The notes under the pieces: generated by a model | Database searches by the model: none | What the model was told of the DNA's origin: nothing | What the model saw: only the letters and a program-made list of their open reading frames with translations | Position numbers and translations under genes: made by a program | Shown: piece by piece, positions 16,935 to 26,042 of the stretch | Position numbering within the stretch: the stretch's first letter is position 1 | Layout of the letters: the number at the start of each line of letters is the position of its first letter | Assembly: GCF_002920915.1 (NCBI RefSeq) | Contig: NZ_PQVF01000010.1 | Span: forward strand, 62,001-126,000 | Reading direction: 5' to 3' | From: Solitalea longa | GTDB lineage: Bacteria; Bacteroidota; Bacteroidia; Sphingobacteriales; Sphingobacteriaceae | DNA: 64,000 bases

Positions 16935-19900
16935 TTAACTGCAACCCAAAGAGTTTCCGCAGTTAAGGCATTTATAGCAAGTGCCTGATCTTACGGTAAT
17001 ATGGCCGCAAACGTTGCAGGCAGGAGCATCTGACTGTACGCCTCCACTTATATCAATAGTTTTATATTTTACATTAGAATCAATTTGCTTTGTGGAAACA
17101 GTTTCCATTTCAAACTGGTTACTTGTATCCGTGTTAACATCCTCATCGCTCATTTCCGGATTATTTAAGTGCACATTTTTCTGGGTAATTACATGCACTA
17201 AATCTGCGCGATTGAGGTATTCGTACCCTAGCAAACGGAAGATGTAATCAATTATTGAAGTAGAACTCTTAATATTTTCATGTCCACCTACCATTCCCGA
17301 AGGCTCAAAGCGAGTGAATGTGAATTTATCCACAAATTCTTCCAGCGGAACACCATATTGTAAACCAATCGAAACAGCAATTGCAAAACAGTTCATCAAT
17401 GAACGGAATGAAGCCCCTTCTTTATGCATGTCCACAAAGATCTCACCTACGGTTCCATCCTGGTATTCTCCGGTTCTAACAAAAACGGTTTGACCACCCA
17501 CAGTTGCTTTCTGCGTAAATCCTCTTCGCTTTTGCGGTAAGCGTTTCCGCTCAACAATGCTCGAAAGCTGACGTTTGAAAACGGTGTCTTCTGATTTGTT
17601 TAAGATATGAATGGCCGCCTCCAGTACTTGTTCAGGTGATAGTTCCTGAATTTTAAGTTCGGCTGCTTTGCCTAAGGCATCTTCAACAATATCAATTTTT
17701 TCATCTTCCTTAACGTCTGATTTGGTAGATAAAGGCTGAGATAATTTACAACCATCTCGATATAATGCGTTCGCCTTTAATCCCAATTCCCAACTTAAAC
17801 GATAGCAATCTTTAATTTGCTCCTCAGTAGCTTCGTTAGGTAAGTTAATCGTTTTAGATATTGCCCCAGATAAGAATGGCTGCGCTGCCGACATCATTCG
17901 GATGTGACCATGTGCATGTATATAGCGCTGACCAATATTTCCGCATTTATTAGCACAATCAAAAATAGGGTAGTGCTCTTTTTTCAAATAAGGAGCTCCC
18001 TCAATTGTCATGGTGCCGCAAACATAGTCGTTTGCTTTACTTATCTCTTGATTGCTAAATCCTAATGCTTTCAATAAGTTAAACGAGGCATCGCTGTATT
18101 GTTCGGCTTTAAAACCTAAACGGCGCAGGCACTCTTCTCCTAAGGTCCACACATTAAAGGCAAAACCAATTTCAAAAGCCGAAAGGATCGCTTTATCTAA
18201 GCTTTCTAAATCATCTTGAGTAAAGCCTTTTGCTGTTAAGGTTTCAAAATTAATATGAGGCGCATTTTTTATAGAGCCTGTTCCTTTTGCGTAGTTTACA
18301 ATACTTTCGATCTCATGAGGATTATAGCCGAGGTTTTTTAATGCAGCTGGAATAGCTTGATTGATGATCTTGAAATAACCGCCGCCAGAAAGTTTTTTAA
18401 ATTTCACCAGGGCAAAATCTGGCTCAATGCCGGTTGTGTCACAATCCATCACCAAACCAATGGTTCCTGTTGGTGCAATAACTGTGGTTTGCGCATTACG
18501 ATATCCGAACTTTTCACCCAATTCAACGGCCTTATCCCATGCATTGCAAGCAGCTGATAATAAATAATCAGGGCAGAATTTAGGATCGATTCCCGAAGGT
18601 GCAATTTGTAAACCTTCGTAAGCATCAACCGTATTATAAGCCGCATACCGGTGGTTGCGCATAACACGCATCATGTGCTGCTTATTTTTGTCAAACTCTT
18701 TAAATGGTCCTAAATGTTCGGCCATCTCAGCAGAGGTAGCGTAAGCAATACCGGTCATGATAGCGGTTATAGACCCTCCAATGGCACGAGCTTTTTCACT
18801 ATCGTATGGGATACCCGCTACCATTAGCATTGAACCCAGGTTCGCATAGCCCAGGCCCAACGTACGGTAGTCGTATGAAAGTTTTGCAACTTCTTTGGAT
18901 GGGAATTGGGCCATTAATACCGAAATTTCAAGTACAATGGTCCAAAGCCGACAAATATGTTCAAAGCCTTTTACATCAAATGTTAATGTGTTCGGGTTAA
19001 AGAAATGCTGTAAATTAATTGAAGCTAAATTACATGCAGTATTATCCAAAAACATGTATTCAGAACAAGGGTTTGAGGCGTTGATACGGCCGCCTTCCGG
19101 ACAGGTATGCCATTCATTAATGGTGGTGTCATATTGTACGCCCGGATCGGCACAAGCCCATGCGGCATAAGCAATTTTATCCCAAAGTTTTTCGGCATCA
19201 ATACGGCCTACGGTTTTACCTGAGGTACGGCCACGCATTTCCCATTCTTTGCCTTCTTTTAAAACCTTAAAGAACGCATTCGGTATGCGAACAGAATTAT
19301 TTGAATTCTGCCCTGCTACGGTTTGATACGCTTCACCTTCATAATGAGAAGAATAGCCCGCTGCTATCAATGCAGCAACTTTCTTTTCTTCTTCAACTTT
19401 CCAGTCAATAAACTGAACAATTTCAGGGTGGTCCAGATCAAGGCAAACCATTTTAGCTGCCCTTCGTGTTGTTCCGCCCGATTTTATTGCTCCAGCGGCT
19501 CTGTCACCAATTTTTAAAAATGACATTAAACCCGATGAATTTCCTCCACCTGAAAGCTTTTCGTTTTCGCCCCTTAATTTTGAATAGTTGGTGCCAACTC
19601 CTGATCCGTATTTAAAAATGCGAGCTTCACGAACCCAAAGGTCCATAATACCACCATCGTTTACCAAATCGTCCTCAACTGATAAGATAAAACACGCATG
19701 AGGTTGCGGCCTTTCGTACGCCGAAGTTGATTTTGTTACCTTTTCAGTTGCCGGGTCTACATAGTAATGACCTTGCGGAGAGCCTGTAATGCCATATGAT
19801 GAGTGCAATCCGGTATTGAACCATTGCGGCGAATTAGGCGCTGCCATTTGTGCTGTAATGGTGTAGGCTAATTCGTCATAAAAAATCTGAGCGTCATTTG

Positions 19901-20234
19901 CACTGGCAAAATATCCGTATTTAACGCCCCATTCTTTCCAACAATTTGCCATGCGGTGTGCTACCTGCTTGATCGAGTTTTCGGCGCCTAAGGTTCCGTC
20001 TTCTTGCGGAACTCCGGCTCTTCTGAAATATTTTTGTGCTAAAATATCAGTAGCCACCTGCGACCATGATTCAGGTACTTCAACATTATGCATTTCGAAA
20101 ACAGCATCTCCGGCCGGATTTCTAATAATGGATGAACGGCGTTCATACTTAAACTGGTCGAAGGGACTTGAATTAGGCAATGTAAAATGCCTTTCAACTT
20201 TTAACCCTTTTACGGGAGCTGTGTTCTTTTTCAT
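16935..20234 (-). CDS. nrdJ: Adenosylcobalamin-dependent (class II) ribonucleotide reductase
   Basis: A 1099-residue protein. It has the reductase signature NPCSEYMFLDNTACNLASIN, the active-site glycyl/thiyl barrel segments, and VIAPTGTIGLVMDCDTTGIE. Near the C-terminus are a TSCPD-like domain (FVRTGEYQDGTVGEIFVDM) and a zinc-ribbon tail with two Cys pairs (CNVC and CYKCLNC). It makes deoxyribonucleotides with coenzyme B12 rather than oxygen. ATG 20234 is chosen because a -7 element TACTTTTG (minus strand, 20259-20252) lies upstream and would overlap the longer frame beginning at 20267. No cobalamin riboswitch is visible in the leader. Confidence 0.92.
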   Translation of the reverse strand: MKKNTAPVKGLKVERHFTLPNSSPFDQFKYERRSSIIRNPAGDAVFEMHNVEVPESWSQVATDILAQKYFRRAGVPQEDGTLGAENSIKQVAHRMANCWKEWGVKYGYFASANDAQIFYDELAYTITAQMAAPNSPQWFNTGLHSSYGITGSPQGHYYVDPATEKVTKSTSAYERPQPHACFILSVEDDLVNDGGIMDLWVREARIFKYGSGVGTNYSKLRGENEKLSGGGNSSGLMSFLKIGDRAAGAIKSGGTTRRAAKMVCLDLDHPEIVQFIDWKVEEEKKVAALIAAGYSSHYEGEAYQTVAGQNSNNSVRIPNAFFKVLKEGKEWEMRGRTSGKTVGRIDAEKLWDKIAYAAWACADPGVQYDTTINEWHTCPEGGRINASNPCSEYMFLDNTACNLASINLQHFFNPNTLTFDVKGFEHICRLWTIVLEISVLMAQFPSKEVAKLSYDYRTLGLGYANLGSMLMVAGIPYDSEKARAIGGSITAIMTGIAYATSAEMAEHLGPFKEFDKNKQHMMRVMRNHRYAAYNTVDAYEGLQIAPSGIDPKFCPDYLLSAACNAWDKAVELGEKFGYRNAQTTVIAPTGTIGLVMDCDTTGIEPDFALVKFKKLSGGGYFKIINQAIPAALKNLGYNPHEIESIVNYAKGTGSIKNAPHINFETLTAKGFTQDDLESLDKAILSAFEIGFAFNVWTLGEECLRRLGFKAEQYSDASFNLLKALGFSNQEISKANDYVCGTMTIEGAPYLKKEHYPIFDCANKCGNIGQRYIHAHGHIRMMSAAQPFLSGAISKTINLPNEATEEQIKDCYRLSWELGLKANALYRDGCKLSQPLSTKSDVKEDEKIDIVEDALGKAAELKIQELSPEQVLEAAIHILNKSEDTVFKRQLSSIVERKRLPQKRRGFTQKATVGGQTVFVRTGEYQDGTVGEIFVDMHKEGASFRSLMNCFAIAVSIGLQYGVPLEEFVDKFTFTRFEPSGMVGGHENIKSSTSIIDYIFRLLGYEYLNRADLVHVITQKNVHLNNPEMSDEDVNTDTSNQFEMETVSTKQIDSNVKYKTIDISGGVQSDAPACNVCGHITVRSGTCYKCLNCGNSLGCS

Positions 20235-20465
20235 AGTTAATTTTATTACGTCAAAAGTAGGTTTCAATCAGTGACTAAAAAATGATAATTGTCAGCCAGC
20301 ATAAGTATGAAGTGTGGGTATTAATAAAAGTCTGATAATTAAATAGTTATTCTCTTGAATTATGCTGATAGAGATAACTGTTTTGTTATACTCAACCTAA
20401 TAGCTGTTGAGTTATAATTGATTACCGAGTTAATACCGGAGAGCGATGAATTAAATTTAAGAAGC

Positions 20466-20575
20466 AGTGGAAAAAAATGAGGCTTCCAGTTTTCCACAGC
20501 AGCTGAAATTGCAGGCAAAATTGCCTTGATAAATTCATTTAGCGGAGCAAAAAAATGGATAGAGAATGTGGAAAA
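20466..20575. promoter_or_regulatory. Cluster of DnaA-box-like sequences
   Basis: TTTTCCACA occurs at 20490-20498 (plus) and at 20567-20575 (minus), each one mismatch from TTATCCACA; a third, TTTTCCACT, is at 20466-20474 (minus). DnaA control of reductase genes is known in other bacteria. Binding here is inference. Confidence 0.4.
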
Positions 20576-20585
20576 CTTAAAACAA

Positions 20586-20614
20586 AAAACGCGACCTTTT
20601 TGAAGTCGCGTTTT
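20586..20614 (-). terminator. Rho-independent terminator of pyk
   Basis: AAAACGCGAC (20586-20595) pairs with GTCGCGTTTT (20605-20614); on the minus strand a T-rich run follows. It lies 22 nt past the pyk stop. Confidence 0.9.
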
Positions 20615-20636
20615 GGTAAAAAAATTAATATAATTT

Positions 20637-22064
20637 TTAGGCGATACTAACTTTAAGAGTGTTAGTTCTTCCTTTTTCGGTAATAGGGGTTGAAGCTGTG
20701 TTGATGATCACATCTCCTTCATTTACAAAGCCTTGTTCTTTTAAAATGTTATTAACCTCTTTAATGGTATTGTCGGTAGTTTCAAATTTATCATAATAAA
20801 ACACCTTTACACCCCAAATCAACCCAATGCTATTCATCAAATCACGGTTTGCAGTAAACACGTAGGTACGTGCTTTAGGGCGTTGACTTGCAATTTGGTA
20901 AGCAGAATAGCCCGACCAGCTCATAGAGATGATCGCTTCAGCATTTGTTTTTTCTGCAAGATAAACGGCTGAATTACAAACTGAATCAGCCAGGAAAGTT
21001 TCCGGATGTTCCTCAATTTGAGAATCATTATAATAAGGATACATACCTGCTTCAATGTTACGAATGATCTTACTCATCGATTCTATAACAATTACCGGAT
21101 ATGTACCTACCGAGGTTTCATTACTTAGCATTACGGCATCTGCACCGTCTAAAACCGAGTTTGCAACGTCATTAGCCTCAGCGCGTGTTGGACGAGGGTT
21201 GGTAACCATTGAGTCCATCATTTGTGTGGCAATAATTACCGGTTTAGCTAAGGTTGTACACTTTTTAACGATTTGCTTTTGCAATAATGGAACTTCTTCC
21301 ATTGGCATTTCAACACCCAAATCGCCACGGGCAACCATTACACCATCAGTTACATCAATAATTGAATCGATATTCTCAATAGCTTCAGGCTTTTCAATTT
21401 TGGCAATTACTTTTGCAATGCTGCCTTGTTGAGCAATAATTTTTTTAAGGTCGATGATATCTTGTGCTTCACGAACAAATGATAGCCCGATCCACTCAAT
21501 ATTGTTTTTTAACGCAAAGTCAAGATCTTCACGGTCTTTATCTGTTAAGCTAGGTGTACTGGTTTTAGTAAACGGCAGGTTAACTCCTTTTTTTGATGAA
21601 AGAACACCACTGTACAGAACCTCCGCTTTAACAGTATCAATTTTATTGGTTTCCAAAACACGCATCTGCATTTTTCCGTCATCCAATAAAAAAACTTCGC
21701 CCGCATTAACGTCTTTTGGGAAGGCAGTATAAGTAATGTAGATTGAATTTTTATCACCTAATTTAGGTGTAGTAACAATGTTTACCACATCACCGGTCTC
21801 AAAGGCAACGCCATTATTTTCCATATCTCCGATACGGATTTTTGGTCCCTGCAAGTCGGCAAGTATTCCTACGTTAAATTTATATTCTTTGTTGATTTCG
21901 CGGATGAGGTCGATGGTGAATTGGTGTTCTTCGTGTTTGCCGTGTGAGAAGTTAATACGACAAACATTTAAGCCGGCTTTTATCATTTCAATCAGCACTT
22001 CCTTTTTTGCGGAGGCCGGTCCAAGAGTAGCCACAATCTTGGTTCTGTTATGTAATTCTTTCAT
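20637..22064 (-). CDS. pyk: Pyruvate kinase
   Basis: A 475-residue protein covering the A, B and C domains. Key segments are KIVATLGPASAKKEVL, CRINFSHGKHEEH, the catalytic-lysine motif KVIAKIEKPEAIENID, VMVARGDLGVEMP and ATQMMDSMVTNPRPTRAEA. It makes pyruvate and ATP from phosphoenolpyruvate and ADP, the last step of glycolysis, in the cytoplasm. Length and motifs are normal, so it should be active. A -7 element TATTTTTG (minus strand, 22095-22088) lies about 25 nt before the start. It ends with its own terminator. Confidence 0.96.
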   Translation of the reverse strand: MKELHNRTKIVATLGPASAKKEVLIEMIKAGLNVCRINFSHGKHEEHQFTIDLIREINKEYKFNVGILADLQGPKIRIGDMENNGVAFETGDVVNIVTTPKLGDKNSIYITYTAFPKDVNAGEVFLLDDGKMQMRVLETNKIDTVKAEVLYSGVLSSKKGVNLPFTKTSTPSLTDKDREDLDFALKNNIEWIGLSFVREAQDIIDLKKIIAQQGSIAKVIAKIEKPEAIENIDSIIDVTDGVMVARGDLGVEMPMEEVPLLQKQIVKKCTTLAKPVIIATQMMDSMVTNPRPTRAEANDVANSVLDGADAVMLSNETSVGTYPVIVIESMSKIIRNIEAGMYPYYNDSQIEEHPETFLADSVCNSAVYLAEKTNAEAIISMSWSGYSAYQIASQRPKARTYVFTANRDLMNSIGLIWGVKVFYYDKFETTDNTIKEVNNILKEQGFVNEGDVIINTASTPITEKGRTNTLKVSIA

Positions 22065-22172
22065 ATAAAGTTTTCGAGTTTGCGTGGCAAAAATACAATT
22101 TGTTTCTGATACTCTATAAGTTAGTGTTAACTATACATAAAGCGCTGTATTTCAATAAAGTTCGTTTCATCG

Positions 22173-22589
22173 CTAAAAGAGCAGATTTTCTTTTGATTTT
22201 AACTTATTTGCATCAACAAAAAAAGCGGTCTGCGTGATACTGATTTTGTTAATTTTTGCAATTAAGGCATCTTTTTCATTCTGATAATTTAGGTTCTGAA
22301 TGAGTAAGAAGAAGTCGATTTCCTTGCGTTCGGGAATTAAATAACCTTCAGTTCCTTTGTTGGTAATCAAGTAAAAATCCTGTTCACCTTCTTCAAAATG
22401 TTGGTGGTAGCGGGAAAAATAAATTTCTTCGTTTTGCTTATTCATTAAAATAATATCGTCCGTTTTTGTTAAATTGAACGACAATTCTTTATTGAGAAAC
22501 CAGCAAAAACGATAATCCCTTGTCGGGGCCGAAATTCCGATAAGGGTGAAATCGAAATCAAAGGAGACTTTTAATACTTTTTTATTCAA
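22173..22589 (-). CDS. IPExxxVDY family protein
   Basis: A 138-residue protein with the short signature YLIPERKEIDFFLLIQ, a variant of the IPExxxVDY motif that names a Bacteroidota-only family. In that group it often lies near acpP, fabF, rnc and pyk, as here, where it sits between pyk and the divergent acpP. The rest is a small alpha/beta protein with a FDFDFTLIGISAPTRDYRFCW start. The biochemical role is unknown; its location suggests a link to lipid or RNA-processing housekeeping, which is inference. Confidence 0.88.
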   Translation of the reverse strand: MNKKVLKVSFDFDFTLIGISAPTRDYRFCWFLNKELSFNLTKTDDIILMNKQNEEIYFSRYHQHFEEGEQDFYLITNKGTEGYLIPERKEIDFFLLIQNLNYQNEKDALIAKINKISITQTAFFVDANKLKSKENLLF

Positions 22590-22725
22590 ACGTTAATATA
22601 CTTAAAGCAAAGTTATTCAAATACGCGCTTACTTACCACAACGAAAAAAAGTTTTGAATAGTTCCTGTAATTTACTTTTATTTGCAGAAAATTTTAAAAA
22701 AATAACCTTTTAAACACAAAAAATT

Positions 22726-22962
22726 ATGTCAGATATTGCATCAAGAGTAAAAGCGATTATCGTTGAGAAATTAGGTGTTGACGAAAACGAAGTGACACCT
22801 GAAGCAAGTTTTACTAATGATTTAGGTGCCGATTCGCTTGATACAGTTGAGCTTATCATGGAATTCGAGAAAGAATTTAACGTAGCTATTCCTGACGAGC
22901 AAGCTGAGCAGATTGCTACAGTTGGTCAGGCAATCGCTTACCTTGAAAAAAACGTTAAATAA
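22726..22962 (+). CDS. acpP: Acyl carrier protein
   Basis: A 78-residue acidic protein with the phosphopantetheine attachment motif [18 protein letters not shown]. The serine in DSLD carries the 4'-phosphopantetheine arm that holds growing acyl chains in fatty acid synthesis. The length and four-helix pattern are standard. It is divergent from the IPExxxVDY gene and 24 nt ahead of fabF. A possible promoter is TTTG (22653-22656) with a weak -7 (TTTATTTG, about 22677-22684), one base off the consensus. Confidence 0.97.
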   Translation: MSDIASRVKAIIVEKLGVDENEVTPEASFTNDLGADSLDTVELIMEFEKEFNVAIPDEQAEQIATVGQAIAYLEKNVK

Positions 22963-22986
22963 GAAAATTCATCTTAAAAGTATTTA

Positions 22987-24240
22987 ATGCAACTTAAACG
23001 TGTTGTTGTAACAGGGCTAGGTGCACTTACACCGTTGGGCAATACCGTTCCGGAATACTGGAATGGCTTGGTTAATGGTGTGAGTGGCGCAGCCATGATT
23101 ACTAAATTCGATACCGAAAAGTTTAAGACGAAGTTCGCCTGTGAGGTAAAGAATTTCAATCCGGAAGATTTTATGGATAAAAAGGAGGCCCGCAAGGTTG
23201 ATCCTTTTGTTCAGTACGCCATTGCTGCTACACACGAAGCTGTTGTTGACTCAGGTGCTAACTTCGAAGAACTCAATACCGATCGTATTGGGGTTATTTG
23301 GGGTGCTGGTATCGGTGGCTTGAAAACTTTTCTTGATGAAATTTCATCATTCGCTAAAGGTGACGGAACTCCGCGCTACAATCCATTCTTCATCCCTAAG
23401 ATGATTATTGACATTGCAGCCGGCCATATTTCAATTAAATATGGCTTAAGAGGTCCTAACTTCGCAACTGTTTCGGCTTGTGCTTCTTCTAACAATGCTA
23501 TCATTGATGCCTTTAACTACATTCGTTTAGGCAAAGCTGATATGTTTATAACAGGAGGCTCTGAGGCAATTATTAATGAAGCCGGTATCGGTGGATTTAA
23601 TGCTATGCATGCTCTTTCAACCCGTAACGATTCTCCTGAAACCGCCTCTCGTCCGTTCGATCTTGATCGTGATGGTTTTGTGGCTGGTGAAGGTGCAGGA
23701 GCGTTGATTTTGGAAGATTTGGAACATGCTAAAAAACGCGGAGCTAAAATTTATGCTGAAATTGTAGGTGGCGGTATGAGTGCTGATGCAAACCACATCA
23801 CAGCTCCTCACCCTGAAGGTTTGGGTGCTCGCAACGTTATGGTTGCTGCACTTGAAGATGCAGGTATGACAGTTGATGATATTGATTACATCAACGTGCA
23901 TGGTACCTCAACTCCACTAGGTGATATCAGCGAAACTACTGCTATTGTAAATTTGTTTGGAGAAAATGCCTATAAGTTGAACATCAGTTCAACAAAATCA
24001 ATGACAGGTCACTTATTGGGTGCAGCAGGTGCTGTTGAAGCAATTGCATCAATTATGGCTGTTGTCAATGATATTGTTCCTCCTACAATTAATCACTTTA
24101 CCGACGATCCGGCTATCGATCCTCAATTAAACCTTACATTTAATAAGCCGCAGAAACGTGTTATTCGTGCTGCCTTATCAAATACATTTGGTTTTGGCGG
24201 TCATAATACCTCGGTAATTTTCAAGAAATTTGAAGAATAG
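22987..24240 (+). CDS. fabF: Beta-ketoacyl-ACP synthase II
   Basis: A 417-residue condensing enzyme that extends acyl-ACP with malonyl-ACP. The triad is complete: Cys in VSACASSNNAIIDA, His in NVHGTSTPLGD and His in KSMTGHLLGAAGA. The start RVVVTGLGALTPLG and the glycine-rich end NTFGFGGHNTSVIF are typical. It is 24 nt after acpP and probably co-transcribed. A long hairpin follows before rnc. Confidence 0.97.
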   Translation: MQLKRVVVTGLGALTPLGNTVPEYWNGLVNGVSGAAMITKFDTEKFKTKFACEVKNFNPEDFMDKKEARKVDPFVQYAIAATHEAVVDSGANFEELNTDRIGVIWGAGIGGLKTFLDEISSFAKGDGTPRYNPFFIPKMIIDIAAGHISIKYGLRGPNFATVSACASSNNAIIDAFNYIRLGKADMFITGGSEAIINEAGIGGFNAMHALSTRNDSPETASRPFDLDRDGFVAGEGAGALILEDLEHAKKRGAKIYAEIVGGGMSADANHITAPHPEGLGARNVMVAALEDAGMTVDDIDYINVHGTSTPLGDISETTAIVNLFGENAYKLNISSTKSMTGHLLGAAGAVEAIASIMAVVNDIVPPTINHFTDDPAIDPQLNLTFNKPQKRVIRAALSNTFGFGGHNTSVIFKKFEE

Positions 24241-24252
24241 TACCCAAAATAT

Positions 24253-24297
24253 GTTACAGGTTTATATGCAAAGCAATGTTTTGCTTAAACCTGTAAC
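24253..24297 (+). other. Long hairpin in the rnc leader, possible RNase III site
   Basis: GTTACAGGTTTA (24253-24264) pairs perfectly with TAAACCTGTAAC (24286-24297); the enclosed sequence adds a smaller GCAAA/TTTGC stem. No T run follows, so it is not a standard terminator. It sits 39 nt before the rnc start. RNase III leaders in other bacteria carry such helices for self-cleavage. Confidence 0.6.
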
Positions 24298-24336
24298 TTA
24301 TTTACTTCCCTTTATATCCATTAATTAAATACAAGG

Positions 24337-25065
24337 ATGCCCGCATTGCGATTATACAGGCTGTATCTTTCCCGTGAGAGAAATTACGTAAGAGCTTTGA
24401 ATAATATGCTGGGTTTTGTCCCCGATAATTTAACCTTGTATAAACTGGCTTTTCGTCATAAGTCAGTTGCTCCCCAACTTAAAGAAGGTTTAAAAAACAG
24501 CAATGAACGGCTTGAGTTTTTAGGCGACGCGGTTTTGGGCGCAGTGGTGGGAGAGTTGTTGTTTAAAAAATATCCATTCCGCGACGAGGGCTTTTTAACC
24601 GAAATGCGCTCAAAGATTGTAAACCGAAATCACCTGAATCAATTGGCCCGAAAAATTGGTATTGGCGATTTAATGGATTACGATACACGGATGATCAATA
24701 ATCCGGCAAAGCAAGGTTCACTAATGGGTGATGCTTTTGAAGCGTTAATTGGTGCCATTTATCTTGATAAAGGTTATTCTTTTACGAAGAAGTTCATCCT
24801 TTCCCGCATCATCAAAGCTCATGTTGATATTGATGCATTGGAGCAAACCGAAACCAATTTTAAAAGCAAGCTTATTGAATGGTGCCAACGGCATGGTAAA
24901 GAGGTTTTATTCGAACTAATGCCGAATGAGGAAGGAAGTAAGTCAAAATTGTTTACGGTTAAAGTTTTTGTTGATAACGATGAGTGTGGAATTGGTCAGG
25001 ACTTTACCAAGAAAAATGCTGAGAAAATTGCTGCAGAGCGTGCCTGTGAGTTACTAAGTATCTAG
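24337..25065 (+). CDS. rnc: Ribonuclease III
   Basis: A 242-residue double-strand-specific endoribonuclease. The nuclease domain has the signature ERLEFLGDAVLGAVVGELLF and the second acidic cluster GDAFEALIGAIYLD. The C-terminal double-stranded-RNA-binding domain (about residues 170-240) ends KKNAEKIAAERACELL. It processes rRNA precursors and structured mRNAs. It lies 96 nt after fabF, with a long hairpin in between, and shares the usual acpP-fabF-rnc order. Confidence 0.95.
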   Translation: MPALRLYRLYLSRERNYVRALNNMLGFVPDNLTLYKLAFRHKSVAPQLKEGLKNSNERLEFLGDAVLGAVVGELLFKKYPFRDEGFLTEMRSKIVNRNHLNQLARKIGIGDLMDYDTRMINNPAKQGSLMGDAFEALIGAIYLDKGYSFTKKFILSRIIKAHVDIDALEQTETNFKSKLIEWCQRHGKEVLFELMPNEEGSKSKLFTVKVFVDNDECGIGQDFTKKNAEKIAAERACELLSI

Positions 25066-25210
25066 TTAAAGGCTATCGATTAAATGCTCAATTAATAATT
25101 TCCTAATCAAAATCAGCTACCTCGTAGGGAGGTTAAAATCCACTACCTTTCTTGGAAATCTAAAATCAAATGATGTTCTTGCGTTTTCTTGTTTAGTATA
25201 TTTGGATGTT

Positions 25211-25969
25211 ATGCGTAAGGTATTGGCTATTCTGCAGTTGGTGGTTGGTTTGTTGGCTTTTATTGCAGCTATGCTGATCGTATTGCCATTTATTGTCATC
25301 GCTTTTCTGGTTTTTCCAGGAAAAACCGGCAGTGATATTTCCTTCTTTTTTTTGCGTTTTTGGGCAGCTTCAGCCTCATTTTTCACATTAATTTTTTATA
25401 AAACTTATAACAAAGCCAAGGCTCCAACTGGCAAGGCTTATGTATACGTAGTAAATCATGGTTCTTACCTTGACTCTCTTGCTGTTGTTTTGGGAATATC
25501 TCAGTCATTTAAGCCTTTGGGAAAAATTGAGATGACCAAAATTCCGGTGTTTGGGGTTATTTATAAACGATTAGTAGTTTTAATCGATCGCAGCAGTAAA
25601 GAAAGCCGCCAAAAATGTGTTGACGAATTAAAGAAAGAACTGGCGAAGGGAATGTCTGTTTTAATTTTTCCGGAAGGAACCATGAATAAAACGGATAAAC
25701 CCTTAACCGATTTTTATGATGGTGCTTTTAGAATAGCAATTGAAACTCAAACTCCAATAGCTCCAATAGTATTAGTCAATTCAAAAGAACTATTGCCACG
25801 AACAAATCCCCTAGCTATTAAACCGGGGCTTATAAAGGTAGTGTACGCCGATGTAATTGAAACGACGGGATTGACCCTTGATGATCTGCCTTTATTAAAG
25901 GATCGGGCCTTTCTGGAAATGGAGCAATTGTTAATTGCTCATCAGTCTTCTGTCGTAAAACTTACATAA
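25211..25969 (+). CDS. 1-acyl-sn-glycerol-3-phosphate acyltransferase (PlsC-like)
   Basis: A 252-residue membrane-bound acyltransferase. The N-terminus is hydrophobic (about residues 5-35, LQLVVGLLAFIAAMLIVLPF). Catalytic motif I is NHGSYLDS (NHxxxxD), motif III is FPEGT, and IAPIVLVN is the motif IV region. It adds an acyl chain to lysophosphatidic acid in phospholipid synthesis, or acts on a related lipid. ATG 25211 is chosen over TTG 25202 nine bases upstream. It follows the lipid genes acpP-fabF but is separated by rnc. Confidence 0.88.
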   Translation: MRKVLAILQLVVGLLAFIAAMLIVLPFIVIAFLVFPGKTGSDISFFFLRFWAASASFFTLIFYKTYNKAKAPTGKAYVYVVNHGSYLDSLAVVLGISQSFKPLGKIEMTKIPVFGVIYKRLVVLIDRSSKESRQKCVDELKKELAKGMSVLIFPEGTMNKTDKPLTDFYDGAFRIAIETQTPIAPIVLVNSKELLPRTNPLAIKPGLIKVVYADVIETTGLTLDDLPLLKDRAFLEMEQLLIAHQSSVVKLT

Positions 25970-26042
25970 TTAATCAATTTACATCCCCTTTAATAAATTT
26001 CATTTTCGCATCTTCGGGCTGCATTAAGTAGTACAGATCTTT

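Larger units (their letters stand above)
20235..20636. other. 402-base gap with three DnaA-box-like sites
   Basis: This lies between the start of the reductase gene and the end of the pyruvate kinase gene. It holds a -7 promoter element for the reductase (20252-20259), three DnaA-box-like sequences (20466-20474, 20490-20498, 20567-20575) and the pyk terminator (20586-20614). No protein gene is seen. Confidence 0.75.

Noticed and set aside
20235-20300. Cobalamin riboswitch in the nrdJ leader
   Set aside because: The leader between the -7 element and the start is very short, and no B12-box-like sequence is visible on the minus strand.
20466-20575. Chromosome origin at the DnaA-like boxes
   Set aside because: Only three imperfect boxes, with no dnaA, dnaN or AT-rich unwinding array next to them.
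21055-21432. 125-codon plus-strand frame inside pyk
   Set aside because: Antisense to a complete pyruvate kinase, with a low-complexity Ser/Thr-rich product.
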